A DNA stretch of 64,000 nt from PWXP01 sp040772845 (GTDB lineage Bacteria > Planctomycetota > Planctomycetia > Pirellulales > Thermoguttaceae), in the NCBI GenBank assembly GCA_040772845.1, contig JAXGXG010000001.1, forward strand, positions 186,001 to 250,000, given 5' to 3'. The notes beneath the pieces are model-generated. The model did not search any database and was not told the DNA's origin. It was given only the letters and a program-made list of their open reading frames with translations. Positions 8,038 to 16,785 of this stretch are shown here, piece after piece (the stretch's first letter is position 1; every line of letters starts with the position of its first letter). The position numbers and the translations under genes were made by a program.

Positions 8038-11000
8038 ATGGAAGAAATCATTTCGCGAATATGGGATCTCCTGAGCGACTTCTTTAGCGGAATCGCCCGG
8101 GGGGTGGAACGTGGCCTTACAGGACTGTTCGGCTCGTCCAATGCTCGATATCTGAAGAAGCTCGAACCGATCGTCACTGCCATCAATGACCTGGAACCGA
8201 AGTACCAGGCCATGACCGACGAGGAACTGCGCGCCCAGACCGACCGGTTTCGCCAGCGTTTGGCGGCCGGCGAGACGGTCGACGATCTGCTGGTCGAGGC
8301 CTTTGCCGTGTGCCGCGAGGCCAGCCGCCGCGTGTTGGGCATGCGCCATTACGACGTGCAGTTGATGGGCGGCATCGTCCTGCATCGCGGTACGATCGCC
8401 GAAATGGTGACCGGCGAAGGCAAGACGCTGGTGGCCACGTTGCCGGCCTATCTGAACGCATTGGAGGGCAAGGGCGTTCACGTGGTTACGGTGAACGACT
8501 ATCTCGCCCGGCGCGACATGGAGTGGATGGGGCCGCTCTACATGTCGTTGGGCCTTACCGTCGGCGCCATCCAGAGCAATATGCCGGCCGATGCGCGCCA
8601 GAAGGCGTACGAGTGCGACATCACCTACGGTACGAACAACGAGTTCGGCTTCGACTACCTGCGCGATAACATGCGGCCGGCGCGCCGCGGCGACGACCGT
8701 TATCCGCGCGACCGGCAGCAGGTGCAGGGGCGGCTGCATTTCGCCGTAATCGACGAGGTCGATAACATCCTGGTTGACGAGGCGCGGACGCCGCTGATCA
8801 TCTCGGGGCCTGCACACGACGACGTGACTCGCTACGCCCGTGCAGACCGCATTGCGCGGCAGCTTCGCAAAGACGCGCACTTCGAGGTGAACGAGAAGGA
8901 GCACTCGGCCCACCTGACCGACGATGGCGTTCGCGCGGCCGAGCAGCTTGCCGGCGTCGAGAGTTTCTACACGGCGGGCAATATGGAATGGCCCCACCTG
9001 ATCGATAATGCCCTGAAGGCGCATCATCTGTACAAACGCGACGTGAACTACGTGATCAAAGACGGCGAAATCGTCATCGTCGACGAGTTCACCGGCCGTC
9101 TGATGCCCGGCCGCAACTGGAGCGACGGGTTGCACCAGGCGGTGGAGGCGAAAGAAGGGGTTCGGATCAAGGAAGAGAACCAGACGCTGGCGACCATTAC
9201 GCTACAGAACTTCTTCAAGCTGTACGATAGGATTTGCGGCATGACCGGTACGGCCATGACCGAGGCCGGCGAATTCTGGAAGATCTACAAGCTTGACGTC
9301 ATTGCCATTCCGACCAATCGGAAACTCCAGCGGCTCAATAATCCCGACGTGATCTTCCGTTCGGAACGCGAGAAGTACGATGCGGTGGCCGACGAGATCG
9401 AGCGGATCCACAAGTGGGACGTCCTTCTGATGCAGGGGGACGAGGAGCTTTGGGGCCGGATTACCCGCGAGGACGACGACACGATCGAGCTCCAGCCGAA
9501 GGGGAGCAAAGCCCGCGAATCGATCTCCCGCGAGAAGGTCAAGCAGATCGAGTACCGCGGCCGGCCGATCCTGGTGGGGACCGTGTCGATCGAGCGCAGC
9601 GAGCATCTGTCCCGACTGCTCGAACAGCGGGGAATCCCTCACGCCGTGCTCAATGCGAAGCATCACCAGCGCGAGGCCGAGATTATCGCGCAGGCCGGCC
9701 GATTGGGCGCGGTTACCATCGCCACGAACATGGCCGGCCGTGGAACCGACATCATCCTGGGCGGTAACCCAGAAGCCATGGCCTGGGCCCAGCTTCAGGA
9801 CAAGTATCCCACGCGACTGGAGGTGCCGCCCGACGAATGGGACTCGCTCGTCGCCGAAATCGAGCAGCGCGAGCAGATGAAGGCCGAGGGGCGCAAGGTG
9901 GCCGCCATGGGCGGGCTGCACATCATCGGCACCGAACGTCACGAGGCGCGCCGCATCGACCTGCAGCTTCGCGGCCGGTGCGGCCGGCAGGGAGACCCGG
10001 GGAGTTCCCGGTTCCACCTCTCGCTGGAAGACGACCTGATGCGCATCTTCGCCGGCGATTGGGTGCGGGGTATTCTGACACGCCTCGGAATGCAGGAAGG
10101 TGAGGCGATCGTAAGCCGCATGGTCTCCCGGCGGATCGAAGGCGCCCAGAAAAAGGTCGAAGAACGCAACTTCGAAATCCGCAAAAACCTGCTCGAATAC
10201 GACGAAGTCATGGACGAGCAGCGCAAACGCGTCTACGGCTATCGGCAGGCGATCCTCGACGGCGCGAACTGCAAGATGCTGATTGTGGATATGATCGATC
10301 AGCAGATCGATCATTATGTGGATGAGTTCCTGGCCAAGGACTACGGTACGGAGAGCTTCGCCCGCTGGGCCGGCAAGGAGCTTTCCGTGGAATTCAATGC
10401 GAACGACTTCCGCGGCATGGACTACCAGTCGGCCGAGCGGTACGCCAAGGATGAGGCCGAACGCGCCGTCGAGGGGCAAGTCTTCGAGATGATCGAAGAG
10501 AATCTTCCCGAAGAGGAAGATCCTGCCGACTGGAACTGGGAGGCACTAGCCAAGGGCGCCAATCTCCGTTGGCGCCTGAACTTCCGCGATCGCGACCTCA
10601 AGAAGGTCGGCCGCGATGAAGTCGGAGAGTTTCTGCAGGAAAAAGGCGAGGCGGCGGTCGATCGGGTCGATTTGCAGCAAGGCGCCCGGTTCCTCGAACC
10701 GACGTTCGGGATCGAGACCGCCCGCGCATGGGTTCGCCACAAGTTTGGCATCGAACTGCCGTTAGACGAGGTCAAGAACCTGGAGCCGGAGGCCTTCAAG
10801 GAAATGGTGCGCGAGCGTGCCCGGAAGGCGTACGATGAAAAGGAAGCCGAGTATCCCGTCATGGCGGGACTCTATCACTTCACCACGCGCGACGCCGGTG
10901 GTCATAAACGCTACGACCGCGAAATGCTGGTCGACTGGGCCCGCCGACGTTTCGACGTCGAATTGAGCCTGGACGACCTGAAGAGCAAACAACGCGATGA

Positions 11001-11739
11001 AATCCGAGCCCTGCTGTTCGAGCAAAGCCGCAGCCACGCGGCACAGGCTGCCCAGGTGATGAAGGAAGCTGAACGACGGTTGGACACGGTCCTGGACGGC
11101 GTAGACTCCGATACTCGCAACCTCCGGCAGGCGGCCGAGCAGGGACGGCTGCAGCCGCTGGCCGAATGGCTCCGCAACGAGTTGCACTTTGACCTGCCGG
11201 TGGAGGCGATGCGCGACCTCGTGCCCCAGGAACTGCGCAACGAGGTGACCGGCGCGGTCGAGGAGAAGTATCGCCCGGAGATGCGGCGCATGGAACGCGC
11301 ACTGCTCTTGCAGCTTCTCGACAATGCCTGGAAGGACCACCTGCTGGCGATGGACCACCTGCGTAGCAGTATCGGGTTGCGCGGCTACGCCCAGGTGGAC
11401 CCGAAGGTGGAGTACAAACGCGAGGGAATGAAACTGTTCGACGGCATGTGGACCTCCACCGGCGAACGGGTGACCGACCTGATCTTCCGCATGGAGCAGC
11501 TCGACGAGGGATTCGTCGGCTCAACCTGGACCGAGGCCGAGGCTCGGCACGAAGACGCGACCAGCGCCGGCGCCATTGCCCAGCAGCAGCAAGCCGCGAT
11601 TGAAGGCACTCAGGCCGATCACAAGCCCGAGCCGATCCGCCATCGCCAGGCGCGCGTCGGGCGGAACGACCCATGCCCTTGCGGCAGCGGCAAGAAGTTC
11701 AAGAACTGCTGCATGCGCAAGCGAAACGCCGCAGGCTGA
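8038..11739 (+). CDS. secA: Preprotein translocase ATPase SecA, enlarged
   Basis: SecA drives post-translational export through SecYEG at the cytoplasmic membrane. The 1233-residue product (E. coli: 901) has Walker A MVTGEGKTL (about 120-128), DEVDNILVDEARTPLIISGP, the preprotein cross-linking domain, VGTVSIERSE, TNMAGRGTDI, LRGRCGRQGDPGSSRF, and the C-terminal zinc motif CPCGSGKKFKNCC. Two additions stand out: about 50 residues in the second nucleotide-binding domain (about 458-505) and about 180 residues before the ERALLLQLLD helix, built of three similar units (see findings). ATG 8038 fits the family, but the AGGAGG lies about 16 bases upstream, which is long. waaA follows after 8 bases. 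Confidence 0.97.
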   Translation: MEEIISRIWDLLSDFFSGIARGVERGLTGLFGSSNARYLKKLEPIVTAINDLEPKYQAMTDEELRAQTDRFRQRLAAGETVDDLLVEAFAVCREASRRVLGMRHYDVQLMGGIVLHRGTIAEMVTGEGKTLVATLPAYLNALEGKGVHVVTVNDYLARRDMEWMGPLYMSLGLTVGAIQSNMPADARQKAYECDITYGTNNEFGFDYLRDNMRPARRGDDRYPRDRQQVQGRLHFAVIDEVDNILVDEARTPLIISGPAHDDVTRYARADRIARQLRKDAHFEVNEKEHSAHLTDDGVRAAEQLAGVESFYTAGNMEWPHLIDNALKAHHLYKRDVNYVIKDGEIVIVDEFTGRLMPGRNWSDGLHQAVEAKEGVRIKEENQTLATITLQNFFKLYDRICGMTGTAMTEAGEFWKIYKLDVIAIPTNRKLQRLNNPDVIFRSEREKYDAVADEIERIHKWDVLLMQGDEELWGRITREDDDTIELQPKGSKARESISREKVKQIEYRGRPILVGTVSIERSEHLSRLLEQRGIPHAVLNAKHHQREAEIIAQAGRLGAVTIATNMAGRGTDIILGGNPEAMAWAQLQDKYPTRLEVPPDEWDSLVAEIEQREQMKAEGRKVAAMGGLHIIGTERHEARRIDLQLRGRCGRQGDPGSSRFHLSLEDDLMRIFAGDWVRGILTRLGMQEGEAIVSRMVSRRIEGAQKKVEERNFEIRKNLLEYDEVMDEQRKRVYGYRQAILDGANCKMLIVDMIDQQIDHYVDEFLAKDYGTESFARWAGKELSVEFNANDFRGMDYQSAERYAKDEAERAVEGQVFEMIEENLPEEEDPADWNWEALAKGANLRWRLNFRDRDLKKVGRDEVGEFLQEKGEAAVDRVDLQQGARFLEPTFGIETARAWVRHKFGIELPLDEVKNLEPEAFKEMVRERARKAYDEKEAEYPVMAGLYHFTTRDAGGHKRYDREMLVDWARRRFDVELSLDDLKSKQRDEIRALLFEQSRSHAAQAAQVMKEAERRLDTVLDGVDSDTRNLRQAAEQGRLQPLAEWLRNELHFDLPVEAMRDLVPQELRNEVTGAVEEKYRPEMRRMERALLLQLLDNAWKDHLLAMDHLRSSIGLRGYAQVDPKVEYKREGMKLFDGMWTSTGERVTDLIFRMEQLDEGFVGSTWTEAEARHEDATSAGAIAQQQQAAIEGTQADHKPEPIRHRQARVGRNDPCPCGSGKKFKNCCMRKRNAAG

Positions 11740-11747
11740 AATGTGAA

Positions 11748-13061
11748 ATGCGCGGAACGGGCCTCATTCTGAATGCCGTCTATCTGCTGCTCGTCCTGGT
11801 TGGCCTGCCGTGGTTTGCTTGGGTCGCATGGCGGAAGGGCAAGTATCGCGAAGGCTACGGCGAGAAGCTGCTGGGACGCGTGCCGCGACGCCGTTCAAAC
11901 CGCCCGTGCCTGTGGCTCCATGCGGTGAGCGTGGGCGAAGTGAACCTGCTCGCTCCCTTGCTGCGAGTGATTGCTCGGCAATGCCCCGACTGCGAGTGCG
12001 TGATCTCCACCACCACGCATACCGGCATGAAGCTTGCCCGGAAGAAATATCCGGAATACACCGTGTTCTACTGCCCGCTCGATTTCACCTGGGCCGTGGC
12101 CGCGGCCATGCGCCGGGTCCGTCCCGACGTGCTGGTGCTGACCGAACTGGAACTGTGGCCCAACCTGATCCGCGCGGCGCGCCGCCACGGCGCTCGGGTC
12201 GCCATTATCAACGGGCGCCTGAGCGAGCACAGCTTTCGTGGATACCGGCGCATCCGTTTCCTGCTGCGCCGCGTGCTCCGCCAGATCGATCTGATCGCCG
12301 TGCAGGATGCGACGTACGCGGAGCGGTTCCTGGCCCTGGGCGCCCGGCCGGAGACGGTGCAGACAACCGGTTCGATGAAGTACGACGGCGCCCGGACCGA
12401 TCGAAACAACCCGGCAACGCGCCGGATGGCCGAGTTGGCCGGCTTCGGGCCGGACGACGTCGTCTTCCTTGCCGGCAGTACGCAGGAGGGCGAGGAGGCG
12501 GCGGCCCTTGAAGCGTTTTCCCAACTCGCCCAGCGTTTTTCCCGGTTGCGGCTGATCCTCGTGCCGCGTCATCCCGAGCGGTTCGACGCGGTCGGGCGGT
12601 TGCTCGACCAGTCGGGCGTTGCCTGGGTGCGACGAAGTCACTTGCCCGATGCTTCTGCAGACAGCGGAGAAGCTGCCGCACGCGTGCTGCTGGTGGATAC
12701 GGTGGGCGAGTTGGGCGCCTGGTGGGGCACGGCGCATATTGCGTTTGTGGGCGGCAGCCTGGGCAGTCGCGGCGGGCAGAACATGATCGAGCCGGCCGCC
12801 TACGGCGCGGCGGTCAGTTTCGGCCCCAATACCCGCAACTTCCGCGACATCGTCGCGTCGCTTCTCGCCTGCGACGCCGCCGTAGTCGTTGCCAATCGCG
12901 ACGAACTCACCGCCTTCGTCCGCCGCTGCCTGGAAGAGCCCGACTGGGCGGAGCAGCTTGGCCGCCGCGCCCAAGAGCATGTCTGCCGCCAGCTTGGCGC
13001 GACCGAGCGAACCGTGGATCTGCTGGTCCGGCTTCGGTCACTTGGCATTCCTTGCGCGTAA
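11748..13061 (+). CDS. waaA: 3-deoxy-D-manno-octulosonic acid (Kdo) transferase
   Basis: WaaA transfers Kdo from CMP-Kdo to lipid IV-A at the inner membrane. The 437-residue protein has an N-terminal membrane anchor (about 6-28), the catalytic region LHAVSVGEV with Glu64, STTTHTGMKLA, the WPNLI and NGRLSEHSFRGY motifs, and a C-terminal GT-B half with FVGGSLGSRGGQNMIEPAAYG. The start at 11748, 8 bases after the secA stop, is preferred to an overlapping start inside secA. It is probably co-transcribed with secA and ends at a large hairpin shared with the convergent acyltransferase gene. Confidence 0.94.
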   Translation: MRGTGLILNAVYLLLVLVGLPWFAWVAWRKGKYREGYGEKLLGRVPRRRSNRPCLWLHAVSVGEVNLLAPLLRVIARQCPDCECVISTTTHTGMKLARKKYPEYTVFYCPLDFTWAVAAAMRRVRPDVLVLTELELWPNLIRAARRHGARVAIINGRLSEHSFRGYRRIRFLLRRVLRQIDLIAVQDATYAERFLALGARPETVQTTGSMKYDGARTDRNNPATRRMAELAGFGPDDVVFLAGSTQEGEEAAALEAFSQLAQRFSRLRLILVPRHPERFDAVGRLLDQSGVAWVRRSHLPDASADSGEAAARVLLVDTVGELGAWWGTAHIAFVGGSLGSRGGQNMIEPAAYGAAVSFGPNTRNFRDIVASLLACDAAVVVANRDELTAFVRRCLEEPDWAEQLGRRAQEHVCRQLGATERTVDLLVRLRSLGIPCA

Positions 13062-13067
13062 GAAAAA

Positions 13068-13225
13068 GTAGGGTGGGGCGAGGTACGAGACCCACCAACA
13101 AAAGAAAACGAATTCGAGAGGACGAGAATGGTGGGTCTCGTGCCTCGACGCACCCTACTTGCTTCTGTTACGTTGCACGACTCTCCGAGTCGTGATCCAA
13201 CAGCAACTCGACTCGGAGAGTCGAG
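13068..13225. terminator. Long imperfect inverted repeat plus two small palindromes between convergent genes
   Basis: Arms of 30 bases at 13068-13097 and 13129-13158 are complementary at 27 of 30 positions around a 31-base A-rich centre. Two further hairpins follow: CACGACTC-TCC-GAGTCGTG (13176-13194) and CTCGACTC-GGA-GAGTCGAG (13207-13225). They lie between waaA (plus) and the acyltransferase-ligase gene (minus) and could act as a two-way terminator. The last palindrome recurs near 30174-30191, so part of this is a dispersed repeat. Confidence 0.6.
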
Positions 13226-13265
13226 CGACAGGTTCGGGCGGATAGTATGGCTCGTGGCCCGTCGC

Positions 13266-15923
13266 TCAGCTCGTCTTCCCCGCCGCTTGAACTCGGTCTT
13301 CGACCATGCGGCGCAGGACCTTGTAATCGGTCTTGCCGGTGCCGAGTACGGGAATGGCGTCGAGGCGCACAACCTCGTCAATCCGCATCACGCCGCGAAG
13401 CCCGGCCTCGGCCAGAATTGTGTTCGCGTCACGCGGAGGAATATCTTGCGTGGCGAACAGCACGATCCAACGCCCTTCTGGCGTCTCGATCCCTTCGACC
13501 GCCACTTGGGGGCCGTTTTCACCGGCTGGGAAGCGGTCCGAAAACGGTTCCTCCAGGGCCGGAAGGGAGATCATCTCGCCGGCCGCCTTGAGAAACCGTT
13601 TCAGACGCCCACGGAAGTAAATGAACCCCTCGCTGTCCAGTTCCACAAGGTCGCCGGTAACGTACCAGCGTTTCCCGTCGACCTCGATGAACGGATCGGG
13701 GCCGTCGTAGTTCAGATAGCCGCGGAAGACCGACGGCCCGCGAACCAACAAGAGGCCGGTCACGCCCGTCGGAAGCGGCTGTTTCGACTCCGGATCGACG
13801 ACCATGACCTCCACCCCGCCGATCGGCTGACCGACCGTGCCGAGATGGACGTTTTCCGGACGGTTGCCGGCCACGACCGGCGAGCATTCGGTGATTCCGT
13901 AACCCTCGATAATCGTCGCCTGCGGGATCTGCCGGCGCGCCTGCTGGAAAAGCCTCTCGGGGCATTTCTCCGCACCGGTGACGATGACCCGCAGCGCGTG
14001 CAGGTCTTCCGGCCCGGCAGCGCCGAGCATGTAGCTCAGGAAGGTAGGCGTGGTGATGGTGATCGTGGCGCCATAGGCGGCGGCCGTGCGCACCAGGCCG
14101 GCGGCGTCGGTGGGGTCGGGATGGTGGACAACCCGCACGCCGGCAAGGACTGGGGCAATTACGGTGCCCATCACGCCGAAGCTGTGAAACGGCGGCAAGA
14201 AGCCCAGGATGGAGTCGGCCCGTGTGGCCTTCAGCACGGCCAGACTCGCCCGGACGTTCGTGATCAGGTTGCGGTGGCTCAGCGGAACGGCCTTCGGCGT
14301 GCTCTCCGACCCCGAGGTGAACAGTACGACGGCCGGCGCTTCGGCATCGGGCTGGGGAAGATGGCGGAGCAGCCGGCTCGCCAGAAGGTACGTTCCCAGC
14401 AAGGCGGCCAAGGCCTCGGGCTTGCCGATTTCGCCCCGCAGGTCTTCGAGGAAGAGGTAGTCGGCCCCGCGGACCTCGATCCCCAGCCGGTCGATCAGCT
14501 TGCGCGAGGTGATGACGTGACGGATTCCCAGCGATGCGACGGCGTGGGCCAGGTTGGCCGGACCGGTGGTCCAGTTGAGGATGACCGGGAGCTTCCCGGC
14601 TCGATGGAGCGCGAAGAAGACGATGTCGGCCGCGGCCGACGCCGGCAGCAGCACGCCGATCGCATCGCCTGACAGCGCAGCGAACCGCTTGGCCATGAGC
14701 CCCGTGGCGACCAGCATCTTCCGGTAGGTCAGCGCGCCGGAGAGGCGGTCGGCCACCGCGACGTCGTTCGGGTTTTGCAGGGCCCGGCGGACGAACGCCT
14801 CGGCCATCGTCTCGGCCAGCACGTCGGTTGGCCCCAGCGTGCCTGGCGGCCGATTCCAGACCTTCGGCGCCTCGAGCGCCGCCTCGCCGCTGCCGCCGAG
14901 AAGACCTTCGGCCAGGGCCCAAAGCTCGCCGAGTGTCTCGGCCACGCGATCGGAGCGAAAGCCGAACCGGTCTTCGAGTTTCAGGGCCATGTCCATGCGG
15001 TCGAGGCTGTCGAGCCCGATCCGGTCCAAGGGCATGTCCGGCTGCGTCTCTTCCTCGCCGAGCGTGCGTCCGAGATGCTCTTCCAGGAGACCATTGACGG
15101 CCTTGATGGTCGCCGGCCGTATCCTGTTCAGGTCCACCTGGGCGCCGGCGTCCGGATCGGGGTAGTGGAACTCGCGAGGCCCGAAGAGGCGATGATAGGG
15201 GACGTAGGTCGGCGTTTCTTGTCCCTCGCGGTTGTACCAATCTTCCAGGAAGCGGTTGAGCTTCTCGCGCCCCTCCGAGGGCAACTCGCCCCGATCGAGC
15301 ACCTCGACGGTCATCGTCACGTCGCGCCGTGGCGCGAACAGCAGGAGGTTGGCAATCGACCAGCCGAGCGCGCGCAGCACGCAGCGGCCCAGCCGCGGGG
15401 ACTCCCCGGTCTGCGCGTAGCTGAACATGCTCCCCCAGACCCCTCGCGTGCGAACCAGCACGACATTGGCCTGCGGGCACCGCTGGAGGATCTCGGCGGC
15501 CGCCCGGGCAGCGCCGATCTCTTCCAGCCCGCGGCGCTGGGCGCGTCCGGATGGGTAGAGCAGATAGCTTTCGCCCCGTTCCACCCCTGCGACAATCGCG
15601 TCGATCACCGCCAGTGTCTGCTGCCGGGCATCGTGGCTGTGCTCGCTCAGGTCGGGCACCTCCAGGGCATTGGCCAGTCGCATCATGGGGTAGAGGACCG
15701 GATTGCGATACATGCCCGAGAACACGGTCGGCCGGATACCGCCCCGCAGTCGCACGTGGCTCATCACCAACGGCGGGTCGATGTAGGCCGGATGATTGGG
15801 CATGACCAGCGTGGGCCCGCGCAGCTCGGCCAGGCGTTCGCCCCCTACCACGCGTACGCGATAGCGCGCCCGGGACAGCAGTCGTACGAGCGACCAGAAC
15901 AACGTTTGGAGGAAACGAGCCAT
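13266..15923 (-). CDS. Acyltransferase-ACP-acyl-AMP ligase fusion (Aas-like)
   Basis: This 885-residue three-part protein has a PlsC-type acyltransferase (HPAYID, His44-x4-Asp49; YPSGRAQRRG near 123-132), then an acyl carrier domain with phosphopantetheine Ser306 in GLDSLD, then an AMP-forming acyl ligase with P-loop LFTSGSESTPK (about 534-544), EGYGITECSP, and YVTGDLVELD. The order matches E. coli Aas, except that a carrier domain is embedded between the two enzymes. The likely role is activation of a free fatty acid, loading on its own carrier and transfer to a lysophospholipid or similar acceptor at the membrane. The start at MARFLQTLFW is preferred; an 18-residue longer form is possible. 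Confidence 0.88.
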   Translation of the reverse strand: MARFLQTLFWSLVRLLSRARYRVRVVGGERLAELRGPTLVMPNHPAYIDPPLVMSHVRLRGGIRPTVFSGMYRNPVLYPMMRLANALEVPDLSEHSHDARQQTLAVIDAIVAGVERGESYLLYPSGRAQRRGLEEIGAARAAAEILQRCPQANVVLVRTRGVWGSMFSYAQTGESPRLGRCVLRALGWSIANLLLFAPRRDVTMTVEVLDRGELPSEGREKLNRFLEDWYNREGQETPTYVPYHRLFGPREFHYPDPDAGAQVDLNRIRPATIKAVNGLLEEHLGRTLGEEETQPDMPLDRIGLDSLDRMDMALKLEDRFGFRSDRVAETLGELWALAEGLLGGSGEAALEAPKVWNRPPGTLGPTDVLAETMAEAFVRRALQNPNDVAVADRLSGALTYRKMLVATGLMAKRFAALSGDAIGVLLPASAAADIVFFALHRAGKLPVILNWTTGPANLAHAVASLGIRHVITSRKLIDRLGIEVRGADYLFLEDLRGEIGKPEALAALLGTYLLASRLLRHLPQPDAEAPAVVLFTSGSESTPKAVPLSHRNLITNVRASLAVLKATRADSILGFLPPFHSFGVMGTVIAPVLAGVRVVHHPDPTDAAGLVRTAAAYGATITITTPTFLSYMLGAAGPEDLHALRVIVTGAEKCPERLFQQARRQIPQATIIEGYGITECSPVVAGNRPENVHLGTVGQPIGGVEVMVVDPESKQPLPTGVTGLLLVRGPSVFRGYLNYDGPDPFIEVDGKRWYVTGDLVELDSEGFIYFRGRLKRFLKAAGEMISLPALEEPFSDRFPAGENGPQVAVEGIETPEGRWIVLFATQDIPPRDANTILAEAGLRGVMRIDEVVRLDAIPVLGTGKTDYKVLRRMVEDRVQAAGKTS

Positions 15924-16192
15924 ATTCTTCCCTTTCGAGGGGGCAGCGGTAGCACCAGCGAAGCCCTGCGCCGCCAAGCGGCTACCTGTCCGGGCGAGTC
16001 TTGCAGCGAAGTATAACGATTATAAGCCCCGGCCAGGAGAGAGAAAGCATGGGGTGACGGGGTGCAGCAGCGGACTTGCCCTTGTCAAAAAGTTGGGATT
16101 GGCACGGTGTTTGGATAGTGCGATTTTATTCTTTCTGCCCGCCGCCAATCCAGAAGTCGCTTGTTCCCGTACGATTTCGAGTCCCCCGCGCT

Positions 16193-16383
16193 ACGCACCA
16201 GCGGTCATTCATTCGCGCCTATTCGCCGGAGGCGATTCGTACCGTAGCCAGGGGTTTCGTTACCCCTGGAAACCATACGCACTACCCCACATCCCCGTTT
16301 ATTGCCGGTTTGTTCCGCCGCCGCAGGCGGCGGAACAAACCGGCAATTGGCCAAACCGGTCGGAACACCCGCGATGTTTTAGG
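16193..16383 (+). repeat. Dispersed intergenic hairpin element, copy 1
   Basis: This element of about 190 bases holds a small TCGCCGGAGGCGA palindrome, a CCAGGGGT-N6-ACCCCTGG hairpin, and a perfect hairpin with 22-base arms (16301-16322 and 16326-16347) around a GCA loop and a GCCGCC/GGCGGC core. An inverted copy lies at 29958-30140, and diverged pieces lie at 27670-28040. It fills most of the gene-free stretch 15924-16487; the remainder shows nothing recognisable. Confidence 0.85.
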
Positions 16384-16487
16384 GCAGTGTGGTGCTCGTC
16401 AGCATCTGAGGCGACCTGAAACCCTGACTGCCAACCGTCGTGCTGCGCGGTATACTGGACGAAACTGCATCAGAGGGACGCAAAAGC

Positions 16488-16712
16488 ATGAAAACCGACC
16501 TGACGGCAACGGTGATTGGCGGATCTTTGGAGCTCGACGCGCCGCTTGCATTGCCCGACAAGAGCCGAGTCCGGGTGACGGTCGAGTGCCTTGGCGGGAC
16601 AAACGACGGGTGGCAGACCGCGCTTACGGCCTTGGAGCGACTCCGCCGGGAGCGGCCCATCCTCGCCCAGGGGGTGCGATTCACGCGAGACGAACTCCAT
16701 GAACGCCATTGA
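16488..16712 (+). CDS. Orphan antitoxin-like protein
   Basis: This small 74-residue protein begins MKTDLTATVIGG and continues with LPDKSRVRVTVE, a pattern seen in short beta-rich antitoxins (DUF104/AbrB-like) that precede PIN toxins. Its C-terminus (RFTRDELHERH) overlaps an ATG at 16699, exactly where a toxin would begin. That second frame stops after eight residues (MNAIDPFA) at 16725. No PIN domain follows, so the toxin appears to have been lost. The upstream in-frame GTG at 16440 is less likely than ATG 16488. Confidence 0.55.
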   Translation: MKTDLTATVIGGSLELDAPLALPDKSRVRVTVECLGGTNDGWQTALTALERLRRERPILAQGVRFTRDELHERH

Positions 16713-16785
16713 TCCCTTTGCATGATTGCGAACTGCGGCGTGGGATGGAACGCATGCCGGCATCTTCAAGGCCTGCCGCACACGT

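Noticed and set aside
9202..10479. 425-codon antisense frame opposite secA (also 7996-9135)
   Set aside because: Shadow of secA codon bias; no motifs and no ribosome site.
13519..15480. 653-codon frame overlapping the acyltransferase-ligase gene on the same strand
   Set aside because: Arg/Gly/Pro-rich out-of-frame translation of the real gene.
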